From Sipunculus nudus (lineage: Eukaryota > Annelida > Sipuncula > Golfingiida > Sipunculidae): 64,000 nt of DNA. Below the pieces are notes generated by a model. The model had not been told where the DNA came from. It saw only the letters and a list, made by a program, of their open reading frames with translations, and ran no database searches. Made by a program: the position numbers and the translations under genes. The stretch lies in NCBI GenBank assembly GCA_026874595.1, contig CM049306.1, positions 63,560,019 through 63,624,018 of the forward strand, in the 5' to 3' direction. Shown here one piece after another: positions 36,064-48,219 of the stretch (position 1 is its first letter; every line of letters begins with the position of its first letter).

Positions 36064-36707
36064 TTGTAGAAGAACAGTTTTGCAGTCCTCAGTTTAAAAA
36101 AGACATATTATGGCCATAAGACCAACTTAAGCTTTTCTGATATGATTGAAAGAACCATGTCCTAGGATAATTCTTTTGAAAAATTGAACGATTCAACTTG
36201 ACAGTTTCATCATAAACATTTTAAGCTGAAAGAGGCTAAAATTATGAGGTTTTTGCCCATAAGAAACAGGTCAATTAAGGTGGCACCACAAAAAACTTTA
36301 AATATGAGTCATGTGACTCACATTTGCACAATACTTGGTAATGCTAGCTTCTGTCATTTCTGACTCGGAGATTATTATGTCAGTATGATTAATTGGCCAA
36401 ATACTATTCAACTTCATGTAACACCACTAAAATTCATCAAATGCAAACCACTTGAACAAACTTGAGAGGGCTTGCCTCTAGGATCATTTCAGTCAAATAT
36501 TGAACAATTTGGCTGGAACGTTTACAAGAAGAAGACTTTTAAAGGTTTTTCCAGCTTTTCCCTATAAAATCTAAGTAAATGCAAAAAATAAGCTGAATCC
36601 CACAAAATTTGATATGTGACAGATTATTGCATAAAATCTGGGGATGGTTGCTCCTGCTATTCCTGAGAAATGGGTTAATGTACAGATGACCAATGACCCC
36701 CATACAA
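36064..36707 (+). mobile_element. Family B fragment, right of the LINE insertion
   Basis: This begins with the second copy of the target duplication (36064-36074), then continues ACAGTTTTGCAGTCCTCAGT as in the uninterrupted copy at 20240-20280. Later blocks (AACAATTTGGCTGGA, AGAAGAAGACTTTTAAAGG) match 50400-50450. It is cut by the family A' 5' end at 36708. Confidence 0.6.
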
Positions 36708-37107
36708 AACAAGGTACCCATGGGTCACGGCACTCAGCTGAAGTTTGAAATTTTTGCAAATGCATAATATTCTATTGTAATGTTTTTCATTTATATAAGA
36801 ATATGAGAAGCTAAGAGGAAAGGGGCCCTCCTACTTGGTTATAGTAAAGTTCTAAATATATGATTGCAAACTAATACTCTGACAAGACTGTCATGAAGAA
36901 AAACAGTAAAAGTTTTGAGATACTGTGATGCATATGAAAATTTACAGACGGACAGGCAAGTAGACAGAATGGACTAATACCTTTATTTCACTTTCATGGA
37001 AATATTGCATTTATATATAAGCCTATTTTTTTTAACATATCCACTTTTTCCATTAAAAGTTTTTATTCGAATCATTTTTATTTACAAGTTTTATAAATTT
37101 CTAATAA
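36708..37107 (+). mobile_element. Family A' element, 5' part, interrupted by element D
   Basis: The 5' terminus reads AACAAGGTACCCATGGGTC, followed by ACTCAGCTG. The sequence then matches 20600-20860. After element D the same sequence continues at 38460, and it runs to 39500 where a full family A copy starts. Confidence 0.65.
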
Positions 37108-38459
37108 AACTAGATGTGTCGGAACGACACGAATGCCCCTGCCTGGGGCAAATTAGAAACATTTGTTAGATTTTGAAAATTTTTTTTTAAGTTCAGGAGG
37201 TGTCGTAGAGTCAAAAGTAGGTCAACAAGGGCAAAATGCAAACTCGATCTGTAAAAGGTCATTATCAAGCAACACACCAAAAATCAGGCCAGTATCTGCA
37301 GGCATTGTGAAAAAAAAATCCATACATGTGCATTTACCATAAAAATTTGCCTTTCATGAAATTTTCTATGTTTAGGAGCCGTTAAACAATCAAAAGTAGG
37401 TCAACCTGGACGAAACCCGAACTCGATCTGCATCTGTCATTGTCTGCCCACACATAAAAAATCAGGGTGGTATCTGCAGGCATTCAGGAAAAAAAGTCTG
37501 TACATATGCATTTGTTATGAAAAATTCTATTTTTCATGAAACTTCCTATGTTCAGGAGCAGTCAAATGGTCAAAAGTAGGTCAACTGGGACAAAACATGA
37601 ACTTGATCTGTAACTGGTCATTACCTGCCTACACACCAAAAATCAGGCCCGTATCTGCAGGCACTGCTAAAAAAGTCCTTACATGTGCACTTTTTTATGA
37701 AATTTTCTATGTTAGAGCATCGTCAAACGAGGAAAAGTTGGTCAACTGGGACAAAACGTGAACTTGATCTGTAACTGGTTATTATCTGCCCACACACCAA
37801 AAATCAGGCCAATATCTGCAGGTATTGTGAAAAAAAGTCTATACATGTGTATTGTCATGAAAATTTATATTTTTCATGAAATTTTCTATGTTCAGGAGCC
37901 GTAAAACGGTCAAAAGTACGTCAATTGGGACAAAACCTTAAATTGATCTGTAACTGGTCAATATCTGCCCACACACCAAAAATCAGGCCAATATCTGCAG
38001 GCATTGCGAAAAAAAGTCATGTGTATTTGTCATGAAAGTTCATATTTTTCATGAAATTTTCTATATTCAGGAGCCGTAAAACGGTCAAAAGTTGGTCAAC
38101 TGGGACAAAACGTGAACTCGATCTGTAACTGGTCATTATCTGCCCACACACAAAAAATCAGGCCAATATCTGCAGGTATTGTGAAAAAAAGTCTGCACAT
38201 GTGTATTTTTCATGAAAATTTATATTTTTCATGAAATTTTCTAAGTTAAGGAGGCTTAAAACGTTAAAAAGTAGGTCAACCTGGACAAAACGCGGACTCC
38301 ATCTGTAACTGGTCATTTTCTGCCCACACACCAAAAATCAGGCCAAGATCTGCAGGCATTGAGAAAAAAAAAACGTACAACTGTTTGATTTCGGAATGAC
38401 GGAATGACGGACATGGGTGAAACTATATGCCCCGGCCACTTTGTGGCGGGGGCATAAAA
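37108..38459 (+). mobile_element. Family D non-autonomous element, complete, with empty-site evidence
   Basis: The 5' end is ACTAGATGTGTCGGAACGAC, containing a perfect stem GTGTCG-GAA-CGACAC (37116-37130), followed by ATGCCCCTGCC at 37133. About seven units of roughly 175 bp follow, each with AGGTCAACTGGGACAAAAC and ATCAGGCCARTATCTGCAGG. The 3' hairpin (38427-38455) pairs ATGCCCC-G-GCCAC with GTGGC-G-GGGGCAT around a TTT loop and is followed by AAAAA. The 3' arm is nearly complementary to the 5' motif. The paralogous sequence at 20855-20875 lacks the insert and shows no target duplication. Confidence 0.75.
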
Positions 38460-39500
38460 ACTGAAAATACAAGTTAAATATTAGAATTGTTGCAAAAGTT
38501 GCAATCATTATATATCAAGAGTAAAAAAATGGAAATATAAGTTAAAATATTAGAATTGTTGCAATCATTATATATCCAGGGTGTAGCTCATATTGGGTCA
38601 TATAATGCATACACATATATTTTATTATTTTAAAATCACAAATGTTTAAACAGAATTTAAAAGAAAATAATGCCACAACATGGCATCTACAGGATTATTC
38701 CTTGAATCACTATCAAAAAGTTTTGCACATTGGAGTTTTCAGTACATGCTTAATTTTATTCACTAAAATAAAATAAAAGATTCAGTAAATTTGATAAAAT
38801 AAAACATCTTTTCAAATAAAGTATACACACTGTTGGTTGAATGAGGGACAAACAATATCATTGTGCTAATTACTATCTCAGCTTTAATTTATTACTGGAG
38901 TTAATAGTCAATTTCACACGTGGTGAAGTTTTTACTCTTCTGAAGTAAGGAATTACTTATCTGATGAACATCCACACTTTCATAGCAATACACCACTTTG
39001 TGGACACAATTAAATGTGCACTTTAATCATTGTAACCCTGGTGGTACAATACAAAATTTAAAATGTAGCATAGCCTAAAATAAGAAGCTGAGCCAAGGCA
39101 AGCTGCCTGGGGTGGGTTACATAATGCAAGTAATGGCTGTACTACTAGGTGGGCTAGATGTTAACAACACTTGACATGGTGTATGAAAACTTGAATAAAA
39201 ACTACCCTTTTCAATCAATTCCTTTGAAATTTCAGGTCTTAAAAGATTAAATCCTTATATATATATGCTGTGAAAATTAAATCAACAGTGCTTACAGGGG
39301 AAAATGTGCCATTGCCAAAGTTGGACAAAATTTAAGATATTGATTTCTTATTTATGCTAATAACTTGAAAAATTTGCGAAATTCAGATCTAATTTTGGGT
39401 AAACAATTGAATCCTGATTAAATAAAGTTAAATACCTGAAAAAAGTCTCTAGCTTCAGCAATTCTCATGTTAGGTGAGTAAATATATTTCCTGATTTTTT
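38460..39500 (+). mobile_element. Family A' element, continuation after element D
   Basis: Collinear with 20864-21935, including TGCCACAACATGGCATCTAC and CACATTGGAGTTTTCAGTAC. It lacks the G21 run present there. It stops at CTGATTTTTT where the next element's AACAAGGG begins. Confidence 0.65.
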
Positions 39501-42175
39501 AACAAGGGACCCATGGGTCACAGCGCTCAGCTGTTATATATGATAAAAAATATAAATTTGGGAAAGAGGCACATGTTTGTTTTGTGTGGTAATAAATATA
39601 AGCTTTATTATGAGTTGTTGGTGTTTAGCTTATGTATGATTTGGACAGTATCTTTGGAGACAGGGAAGAGGACTGATTTCATTTATTTTATTAACAAATG
39701 GAGTGCTATTGTCACACAGATTTTGACTTGGCCATATAACTTATAAGCAGCACATATTATAAAAGAGTTTAACTATTTCTTAAAATTTAATAACAAATAT
39801 TGTGCCAATATAATTTTTATTAAATAAAAATTATAATAAAATCATATGATTTTTTAAAATAAAATATAACTGAAATGATTATTGAAATAATATTATAGAA
39901 TATATTCATGAATGCATTCATGAATACATTTTGAAAGTATCTGCCATGGTATTCAAATACTTTCATTTTTACCTGAATTCCCATTCTTATGCAATAAAAT
40001 TTTTTAATGCAGTACATATTCATATTCGTATTCAAATACATTTGCAAAGCATTCGCACCATGTCTAGTATTTATTCAGTTTTAGCCAAACAAAGTTGTTG
40101 AGAATCCAGAATATACAAAATTCACAAATTTAAATAATGGTCATAAGTACCTGGTTTTATGGCTTTTATTTATATTAAAAAAAAATAAATGTAATATATT
40201 CACTTTGGACTACTTTCACATCAATCTACACACTAGACACAGTAGGAATCTAGATTAATATTATCAACTGCATCTTTGTCTATCATTAATTTCCTTCATA
40301 TGATCCCTAATGATTAGTAATAAATAATATGATTTATTTTTTTATCATTAAAATTGAACTGAAAAATACCATAGGTGACTGCATGGTGTTATTTGGAATA
40401 ACATTGACATTGACATTCTATCCATCCATACAAGATTCTTACATCATCAGTAACTACAAGTTAATTTTCTGTTAATCATCAGTTAACAAATTCCTTTTCT
40501 ATTAATTTTTCTCTAATTTGTTATAAAAAACCAATAAAAAATTATTAATTTATTGTTTATTGTTATGTTGTTTTTCAAAACAACTACTAGATGAGTTGGG
40601 TTGGACACCTGGATCAACTGTGGCTGGGCATCAGCTGCCTGGCTGCCCCAGTGTATGCTTCGCTCAAGCATGCATAATCTGATGAAAGGTCTACAAGGTC
40701 AACATACAGGTGACTGAAGAGGGGCTGGATTAAGCCTGGGTCTGACATGGTCTCATATAAACATTAATAAAAGCTACAATATTTGGCCAATTTCTTTCAG
40801 CTTTCTAAAGTATAAAGATGAAATCCTTATGTGTGCATGATAAGAAAATTATATCAACAGTGCTCTCAGGATACAAACGTGCCATGGTCAAAGTTGGGCA
40901 AAATTTAAGGTACTAATTTTATATTTATACTAATAACTTATAAAATTTGAAAAATTTAGAACTAACTTTTGGTATTCAATTGAATCTTGATTAAATAATG
41001 TTACATCCCTGACAAATAATCTCTAGCTTCAGCAATCCTCTTGTTAGAGAGTAAATATATTTCTAAATTTTTTAAAAAGTGCATTATGTTTGGGCCCATA
41101 CCTTAAAACAATTACACAATACTGACATCATTTCTGGCATGTGCATAGCGAATGTATAGAAAAATATGTATATTATATTTGATCAAAGTCAGATCAGTGG
41201 TTTTGATATTAGGTAGTCTTACAGTGTAACAATGGGTTTTTAATGGAAAAATGAAGTTTTTCTTTAATATTTCAAAGGAATTAAGTCCTAGTGATAAAAT
41301 TCTTGGTATGGTAGGGGATTTTTGAGACATCTAACTGTATGCTAAATATTAGGAACTTAGAGCTGAAGTTGGGGAGCTGAGCTCTAGAAAACTGCATAAC
41401 ACTAGCTTGATGTAAACAATATGTTACATGGTGCTTGAAAACTTGAATAAAATCTACAGTCAACTGGTTTCAAATTTTTGGCATTAACAGACAAAATGCT
41501 TACAAAAACATGCTGTGAAAATTAAATCCACAGTACTTACAGGAAAAAAACGTGCCGTGGCCAAAGTTGGGCAAAATTTAAGGTACCAATTTTATATTTT
41601 TGCCAATATTTAAAACAATTTAACAGATTTTGATCTAATTTTTGGTATAATATTAAATTTTGATTAACTAAAGTTGTATTACTGAAAAAAAGTCCCTAAA
41701 CTTTTGGTCTTAAGTAATCAAATATCTTTCCTGATTTTTTTACAAAGTCCATTATGTTTGGGCCTATAACTTTTTTAAATTAAATAATACTGACTTAATT
41801 TCTGCCATGTACATAGGAACTATATAGAGGAATATTTATGGTAAATATGAAGAAAACCAGATGAGTGGTTTTGATATTAGGCAGTCCTGAAGTTTGAAAA
41901 TAGATTTCTAATAAAAAATTGAGGTTTTTCCTTAATATCTCAAAGGAACAAAGTCCTACTGACCCAATTTTCGGCATGGTAGGAGATTTTGGGGACATCT
42001 AACTGTATGCCGAATTTCAGATTCGTAGGTCAAATAGTGTCGAAACGTGCCAGTCTTACAGACGGACATCGGGACGGACGGACGGACGGACGGACAGACA
42101 GACAGACAGACCGACAGACGACGGACAATGGACCATGACTATAGCTCAGTTGACTTATAGTCAGCTGAGCTAAAA
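39501..42175 (+). mobile_element. Family A non-autonomous element, full length (2.67 kb)
   Basis: The 5' AACAAGGGACCCATGGGTC has a perfect 12-bp palindrome GACCCATGGGTC; GCTCAGCTG is at 39525-39533. Internal order matches the 12933 copy: AT-rich half, core units at about 40870-41340 and 41550-42010, then GGAC microsatellite 42074-42100. The terminal hairpin is at 42142-42172 (one substitution, CAGTTGACT). Confidence 0.78.
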
Positions 42176-43658
42176 TCTCAGTCTGGAGCCAGACAGGATC
42201 CTACCATGTTTCACTGGTGACAGTGGTTTCACATCCTGAACATCACACAGTTAAAGTATAAACCAAAGTCACTTTGTAATTCCAAATTAACCATGTGTTC
42301 CTCTGACAGTTTCAGAACCTCCATTTTTGTGGGATCTGTACAAAAATATTCTGATTTGGTTTGATAGGTAGTGCTACTGATATTGCCAAGTAAATATTTA
42401 CTAATGCAATGAGGAGTCAGAGAATTCAGGCAGCCATTAGATATTTTGACACTAGGACTTTGAAGACAACATTCATTGTTCCAGAATGGGTGCAACAGGT
42501 TGGAGAAACATTGTATTTCCCAGTAAGAGAAAAGTCAGGGAAACTTGTGATAACTGCAAAGTCAAAGAAATTTTGTGATGGCTGTAGAGAGTTGAGTATC
42601 AGGCAGAATAAGTTCATATCCCTGACCTCCTGAGCAAGCATCAATCATTCAATATAACACTGAATAAAAGTACATGTTGTCCTTTTCATTTCAAGTTCTG
42701 GTTGGTGTTGATTTACCCTTATATTTCATTTTTGGTATTCTACTAAAATAAGGTTGGTGATGCAGAGAGTGGATAGACAATTAGACATGTACACAGCATT
42801 TATGTCGGACGATCTGTGTTTTTAAGAAGCAATATACTATATATATAGTACGAGTAAACATTTTTGTACAAGGACATGAGCCTGCACACGTAAGTACAAC
42901 TGTAGTGTATAGTTCATGGCCATGGAATCATTGACACATACAAAGCCCATATTTTCATTACATAAAACATGCTGATGGTGGAATATTGAAAAAAAATATG
43001 TGGGTAAATACTGGTTGTTGTCCAAAACTTGGGACCATGTTGTACACTGCTTTGCATGCTAGAACACCAATTGAAGATTTAAGGTGGAAGGAGTCGACCA
43101 GGAGATGGCCGTGGTAGGGATTTACACAACTGCTTATCTCTCCAATATATTGACATCTTCATTGTATGCTGTATGGTAAAATGCTTACTAATGATCAAGT
43201 GATTTATGTTTATTTAACACAGTCTGTATTGTGCATTCACAGACTAACAGTTTTCCCCGACCTTTATTTTTTACAGGGAAACATTTGTGTATTTCTGGGG
43301 TTTGGACATTGTTTTACTCTCCTGCATCTTGTCTCATACAGATCCTGACATATAAAACATATTTGGATGATTGGATGTCATACAGTCTACTTCAATTGTC
43401 CTTAATGTGTATTTTCAACAACAAAACACCTGGATTTCCATATTTCATATCATGCATGTAATTGTTAATTCAATACACTGCATGATGTTCATTTTACATA
43501 CTTTGAATTGTTATTCTCACACAACTGATTTGTCTTAAATTTGTTTACACACCTGGAATTGCACATCTCATAAACCCTAAGCTTTGTTATAGAATTTTAA
43601 TGCTTGATGCAGGTCTTTTTTTATTTATGTTTGATGTACTGCCTGAGGCATCACCTAC
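42176..43658. other. Unique AT-rich intronic sequence next to the WASP connector exon
   Basis: No repeat-family termini, no known domain. Frames of 60-88 codons on both strands near 42229-42644 have no splice-site or compositional support. This is mostly non-repeat sequence preserved near an exon. Confidence 0.45.
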
Positions 43659-43770
43659 CTGAATGTTGTATGTTTTTGGATCTGGTTGCAAGAGCCTTGG
43701 CAAGTGCCCCAGCGATACCACCACTATCTTCCACTGATGGTGGTCTCTCACTCGTTGTGGTGTTGTCAAC
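43659..43770 (-). CDS. WASL: WASP/N-WASP exon encoding the connector (C) helix
   Basis: The minus-strand exon of 112 bases (phase 0 start after TTAAG, donor CAG|GTAGGT) encodes VDNTTTSERPPSVEDSG and then GIAGALAKALATRSKNIQHS with one base left over. The pattern GI.GAL......RSK.I..S is the amphipathic C region of the WASP/N-WASP VCA module, which binds Arp2/3 and, in the inactive state, the GTPase-binding domain. The leftover G plus AT at the start of the 25595 exon makes Asp, giving the HS-D junction seen in N-WASP. The initial Val would follow the LKK end of a WH2 motif in the preceding exon, not found in this window. Confidence 0.9.
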
Positions 43771-44851
43771 CTTAACAAAGTAAACTAGCAGTCAAAATCA
43801 ATCGGAGGCCATCAGTGAATTGATCAAATTAAATCAGCCCACCTGGATCAAAAAGAAGCTACAAACATGGAAGGCATCAAATTATAAACAGGAACCATGT
43901 GATGTGACAGGATTATGTGACTCCTAAAGATAGCCACCTGTCACATATTTAAGTTAAAGCATGTCATCAGGGGTACTAATAAATTGTGTTATCCCAAAAC
44001 CTCTGCAAGGGCCCCTTTACTTTTTGTTACCGTGACTGATTTTCAGGTTTCCAAGTTGTTTGCTAAGAACCTCCCTGGATACTGAGTTTGAAATTTCCAG
44101 GTCAGTTGGTTACAATTTGTGCCCCGTTCATGAATGGCTTGATGGCCAACAAAAGACAACTTTCATAGATCTAGAGGAACCATTTGTATACTGTGAAAAA
44201 GAAATCTGTACCTGTAACAATTACATAATTGTATCCACCAAAACAGTTTTCAAATACTATGTTTTCAGCTGTGTTTGCCAGCTACTGCCTCATTCCTTTC
44301 TGGGAACTCCTCTGAGGCCCCTGGGCTAATCTTTCCGGACTAACATAATTATCAGGTCAAAATTGAACTGGTACCTAACAAAGAATGTTGGCTTTGCCTT
44401 CACTCCTTTTTGAGTAGTGTGCATCTGTGCATCTTTTTTTTGTGTTAATTGCCCATATCTCAGGAGTGGTTCAATTTATTGAAATTGTTCCATGACCATC
44501 GATCTTGGATAGCGACATCACAAACTCAAGACCGGTGGTACCATCTGCAAATTTTTTTTGTGGCCTCCATCCTTGCATTTGCTTAAGCCTAATTAAGCCA
44601 CAGACAACCTAGGATTCTGACTGTTGTACGATTACAGCAGGGCCAAAACAGATGGAACAGTAGTATGTTTGGAAGAGGGTTTTTTTTCTGATAATTTGTT
44701 GGTGTGGGGGTCGGGGGGGGGGGGGGGACGGGGATCAATGATGGGAGTTACAGCATCTCTGTATTATTATAGTGTATATACATAGGATTTTCACTTAATT
44801 CAACAATGCTTACAGGATAAAAAAAGTTCATTCACAATTACTTTATATTTA
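43771..44851. other. Probable WASP intron with repeat fragments and a G15 run
   Basis: A single decayed family C unit lies near 44030-44130 (TTTTCAGGTTTCCAAG, ACAATTTGTGCCCCGTTCAT). A reversed family E/B-like piece lies near 44460-44560 (CAGGAGTGGTTCAATTTATT, ACCGGTGGTACCATCTGCAA). A G15 run is at 44713-44727. No exon was found. Confidence 0.4.
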
Positions 44852-45089
44852 AACAAGGGACCAAGAGGTCACGTGGCTCAGCTGAATTTTTGAAAATATT
44901 AGTAACTGTAAAATATTTTTATTTCTTTTGGTTTTTCATGTATATTAGCATTTGAAAAGCTAAGAGAAAATGGCCCTGCTAAAATGAAACTCTGTAAATT
45001 ATAGAATAATGGATATAAGCTAAAGCATATGCACTGTGTAATAAATTAAACCTGTGGCCTAAAACCATTTAATGATGCACCAAGGAGAA
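44852..45089 (+). mobile_element. Family A' 5' end fragment
   Basis: AACAAGGGACCAAGAGGTC, then GCTCAGCTGAA. After 238 bp it is cut exactly at the 5' terminus of the next copy. Confidence 0.6.
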
Positions 45090-47345
45090 AACAAGGGACC
45101 TATGGGTCACGGCGCTCAGCTGTTATATATGATAAAAAAATATGATTTAGAAATGAGGCACATGCTGGTTTTATGTGGTAATAAAAATAAGCTGTATTAT
45201 GAGTTGTTTAGCTTATGTATGATTTTGATAGTACCTTTGGAGACAGGAAAGAGGATTAATTTCATTTATTTTATTAACAAATGGAGTGCGATTGTCACAC
45301 AGATTTTGACTTGGCCATATAACTTATAAGCAGAACATATAATATAAGAGTTTAACTATTTATTAAAAAAATTACAAATATTGTCCCAAATATAATTTTT
45401 ATTTAAAATAATAAGAGAATAGTATGATTTTTTCAAATAAAATATAACTGAAATGATTATTAAAATAATATTAAAGAATATATTCATGAATGCATTCATT
45501 GATACATTTTGAAAGTATTTGCACTGGTATTCATATACTTTCATTTTTACCTGAATTCCCATTCTTATGAAAGAAATTTTATAATGGAGTACATATTCAT
45601 ATTCGTGTTTAAATATAATTGCAAAGTATTCGCACCATGTCTGGTATTTATTCAGTTTTCACCAAACAATGATGTTGAGAATCCAGAATATACAAAATTC
45701 ACACATTTAAATAATGATCATAAGTACCTGGTTTTATGGCTTTTATTTATATTACCAAAAAAATGTAATATATTCATTTTGGACTAATTTCACATCAATG
45801 TACTAACTATAGACACAGTAGGAATCTAGATAATAATATTATCAACTGCATCTTTGTCTATCATTAATTTCCTTCATATGATCCCTAATGATTACTAATG
45901 AATAATATGATTTACTTTTTTATCATTAAAATTGAACTGAAAAATACCATAGGTGACTGCATGGTGTTATTTGGAATACGTGACATTCTATCCATCGATA
46001 CAAGATTCTTATATCATCGGTAACTGCAAGTTAATTTCCTGTTATTATCAACCAACAAATTCCTTTTCTATTTTTCTTTAATTTGTTATTAAAAACCAAT
46101 AAAAATTTATTAATTTATTGTTTATTGTTATGTTGTTTTTCAAAACAACTACTAGATGAGTTGGGTTGGACACCTGGATCAACTGTGGCTGGCCATTATA
46201 TAATAAGCTGCCTGGAGCCCCAGTTTATGCCTCACCTCAAGCATGCATAATTTGCTGAAAGTTCAACAAGGTCAACAGAGAGCCAAGGTCTGACATGGTC
46301 TCATAAAAACATTAATAAAAGCTACAATTTTTGGCCAATTTCTTTCAGCTTTTTAAACTAAAAAGCTGAAATTTTATGTGTGCATGATATGAAAATTATA
46401 TCAACAGTGCTCACAGGAAACAAACATGCCATGGTCAAAGTTGGGCAAAATTTAAGGTACTAATTTTATATTTATACTAATATTTACTTATAAAATTTGA
46501 AAAATTCAGAACTAATTTTGGGTATTCAATTGAATCTTGATTAAATAATGTTACATCCCTGACAAAAAATCTCTATCTTCAGCAATCCTCTTGTTAAGGG
46601 AGTAAATATATTTCTTGATTTTTTACAAAGTGCATTATGTTTGGGCCCATAACTTACATAACAATTACGCAATACTGACATCATTTCTGGCATGTGCATA
46701 GAGAATGTATAGAAAAATATGTATATTATATATGATTAAAGTCAGATCAGTGGTTTTGATATTAGGCAGTCTTGAAGTGTAACAATGGGTTTTTAATGGA
46801 AAAATTAAAGTTTTTCATTAATATCTCGAAGGTATTAAGTCCTAGTGACCAAATTCTTGGCATGGTAGGGGATTTTTGAGACATCTAATTGCATGCCAAA
46901 TTTTAGGAACTGAGAGCTGAAGCTGGGGAGCTGAGCACTTGCAAACTGCATGACACTAGCTTGATGTAAACAATATGTTACATGGTGCTTGAAAACTTGA
47001 ATAAAATCTACAGTTTTTGATCAACTGGTTTCAAATTTTTGGTGTTTACAGGCAAAATGCTAAAAAAAAAACATGCTGTGAAAATTAAATCCACAGTACT
47101 TACAGGAAAAAAACGTGCCATGGTCAAGGTTGGGCAAAATTTAAGGTACCAATTTTTTATTTTTGTTAATATTTTAAAAAATTTAAAAGATTTTGATCTA
47201 ATTTTGGGTATACAATTTATTTTGATTAATTAAAGTTATATTACTGGAAAAAAGTTTATAGCTTTAACATATTTTGTGTTAAGTGATCAAATATCTTTCC
47301 TGATTTTTTACAAAATGCATTATGTTTTGGCCCATAACTTTTTAA
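45090..47345 (+). mobile_element. Family A element, 3'-truncated
   Basis: A 5' terminus AACAAGGGACCTATGGGTC and both core units (about 46420-46880, 47110-47340) closely match the 12933 copy. The sequence stops inside the second unit at GGCCCATAACTTTTT, without microsatellite or hairpin. Confidence 0.7.
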
Positions 47346-47578
47346 ATATACATAATTATTTTCCCAATTTTGACCATATCTGCCTTTAGTTTCACCTTTA
47401 TCTGTCATATGTCCTTATCAGCTATTTTACTGAAACGTGTTATAATCTGTTATCAGTTACTATTTGTTATTTGCTTATTTTAAAATAATTTGTATAATGT
47501 ATAATGTTCAAAACAAAAAAGGGATTTAAATCCAGACTGCATTAGCAGAAGAATATTTCAGACTTGATATATGAATTA
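47346..47578. other. Short AT-rich sequence, nothing recognised
   Basis: Separates the truncated A element from a family B 5' end. Confidence 0.4.
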
Positions 47579-48219
47579 AACAAGGCCTAAAGGCCTTATG
47601 CGAACCTGTGCAAAAGGAAATACACCAGGTATAATGCTTCAATGCTTGACCCTTACTTTTCAACAACATGTGTAACATGTATATGAACAATGTAAGTACT
47701 AAACACTTAGAACAAGAAACAATTAAACAAACATCACTGCTACAATTCTGGCATAGGTGCATACAACACAAAAATTCGAATATGGGTAGTCAACAAGCGA
47801 CTACGTGTATCCTCCAAAATCAGAGTGGGAAAGGTGAAGTGAGGCATGGATTGAGTGGCAAGGGGAAATAGAGTGAGGTGTGTTGCATAATGGCCTGGAT
47901 GTCTGCAGCCAAAGTGTGTATGTAGGTTGCACCAACGACCACAAAATCCAGAAAGCTGTCCAAGATGTATGAACATGCAAAATTTTAGGCAGATAAGTCA
48001 AACCGCTACTGAGATATGAGTGATTTTAGCCCACCGCAGACAAACAGATGGACACTGTGCAAAAATGGTGGCAGGTGGCACCACCAATTTTGTGTATGAT
48101 TAAGAGATATGTAAGATCTGTACACATGCAAAATTTCAGGGGGATATGTTAAACCAGTCCTGATATATAAGCCTGAATGTCTGCAGCATATACATAAATA
48201 TAGGTGGTGCCATCTGCAA
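47579..48219 (+). mobile_element. Family B 5' part
   Basis: AACAAGGCCTAAAGGCC, then GCGAACCTGTG at 47600-47610. Units with GGTGGCACCACC (48074) and GGTGGTGCC (48203) follow. It is interrupted by the family A 5' terminus at 48220. Confidence 0.65.

Larger units (their letters stand above)
25596..43658 (-). other. WASL: Last intron of the WASP-family gene (18.06 kb)
   Basis: The intron is bounded by donor GTAGGT (43658 downward) and acceptor CAG (ending 25596) with matching phase 1. It contains a full LINE in the opposite orientation, several family A, B, C, D and E elements and two minisatellites, almost all listed separately. The piece 25596-26227 next to the acceptor is unique AT-rich sequence with nothing else recognised. 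Confidence 0.8.

Noticed and set aside
42229-42644. Overlapping frames on both strands in WASP intronic sequence
   Set aside because: No recognisable domain, no splice context; plausible by chance.
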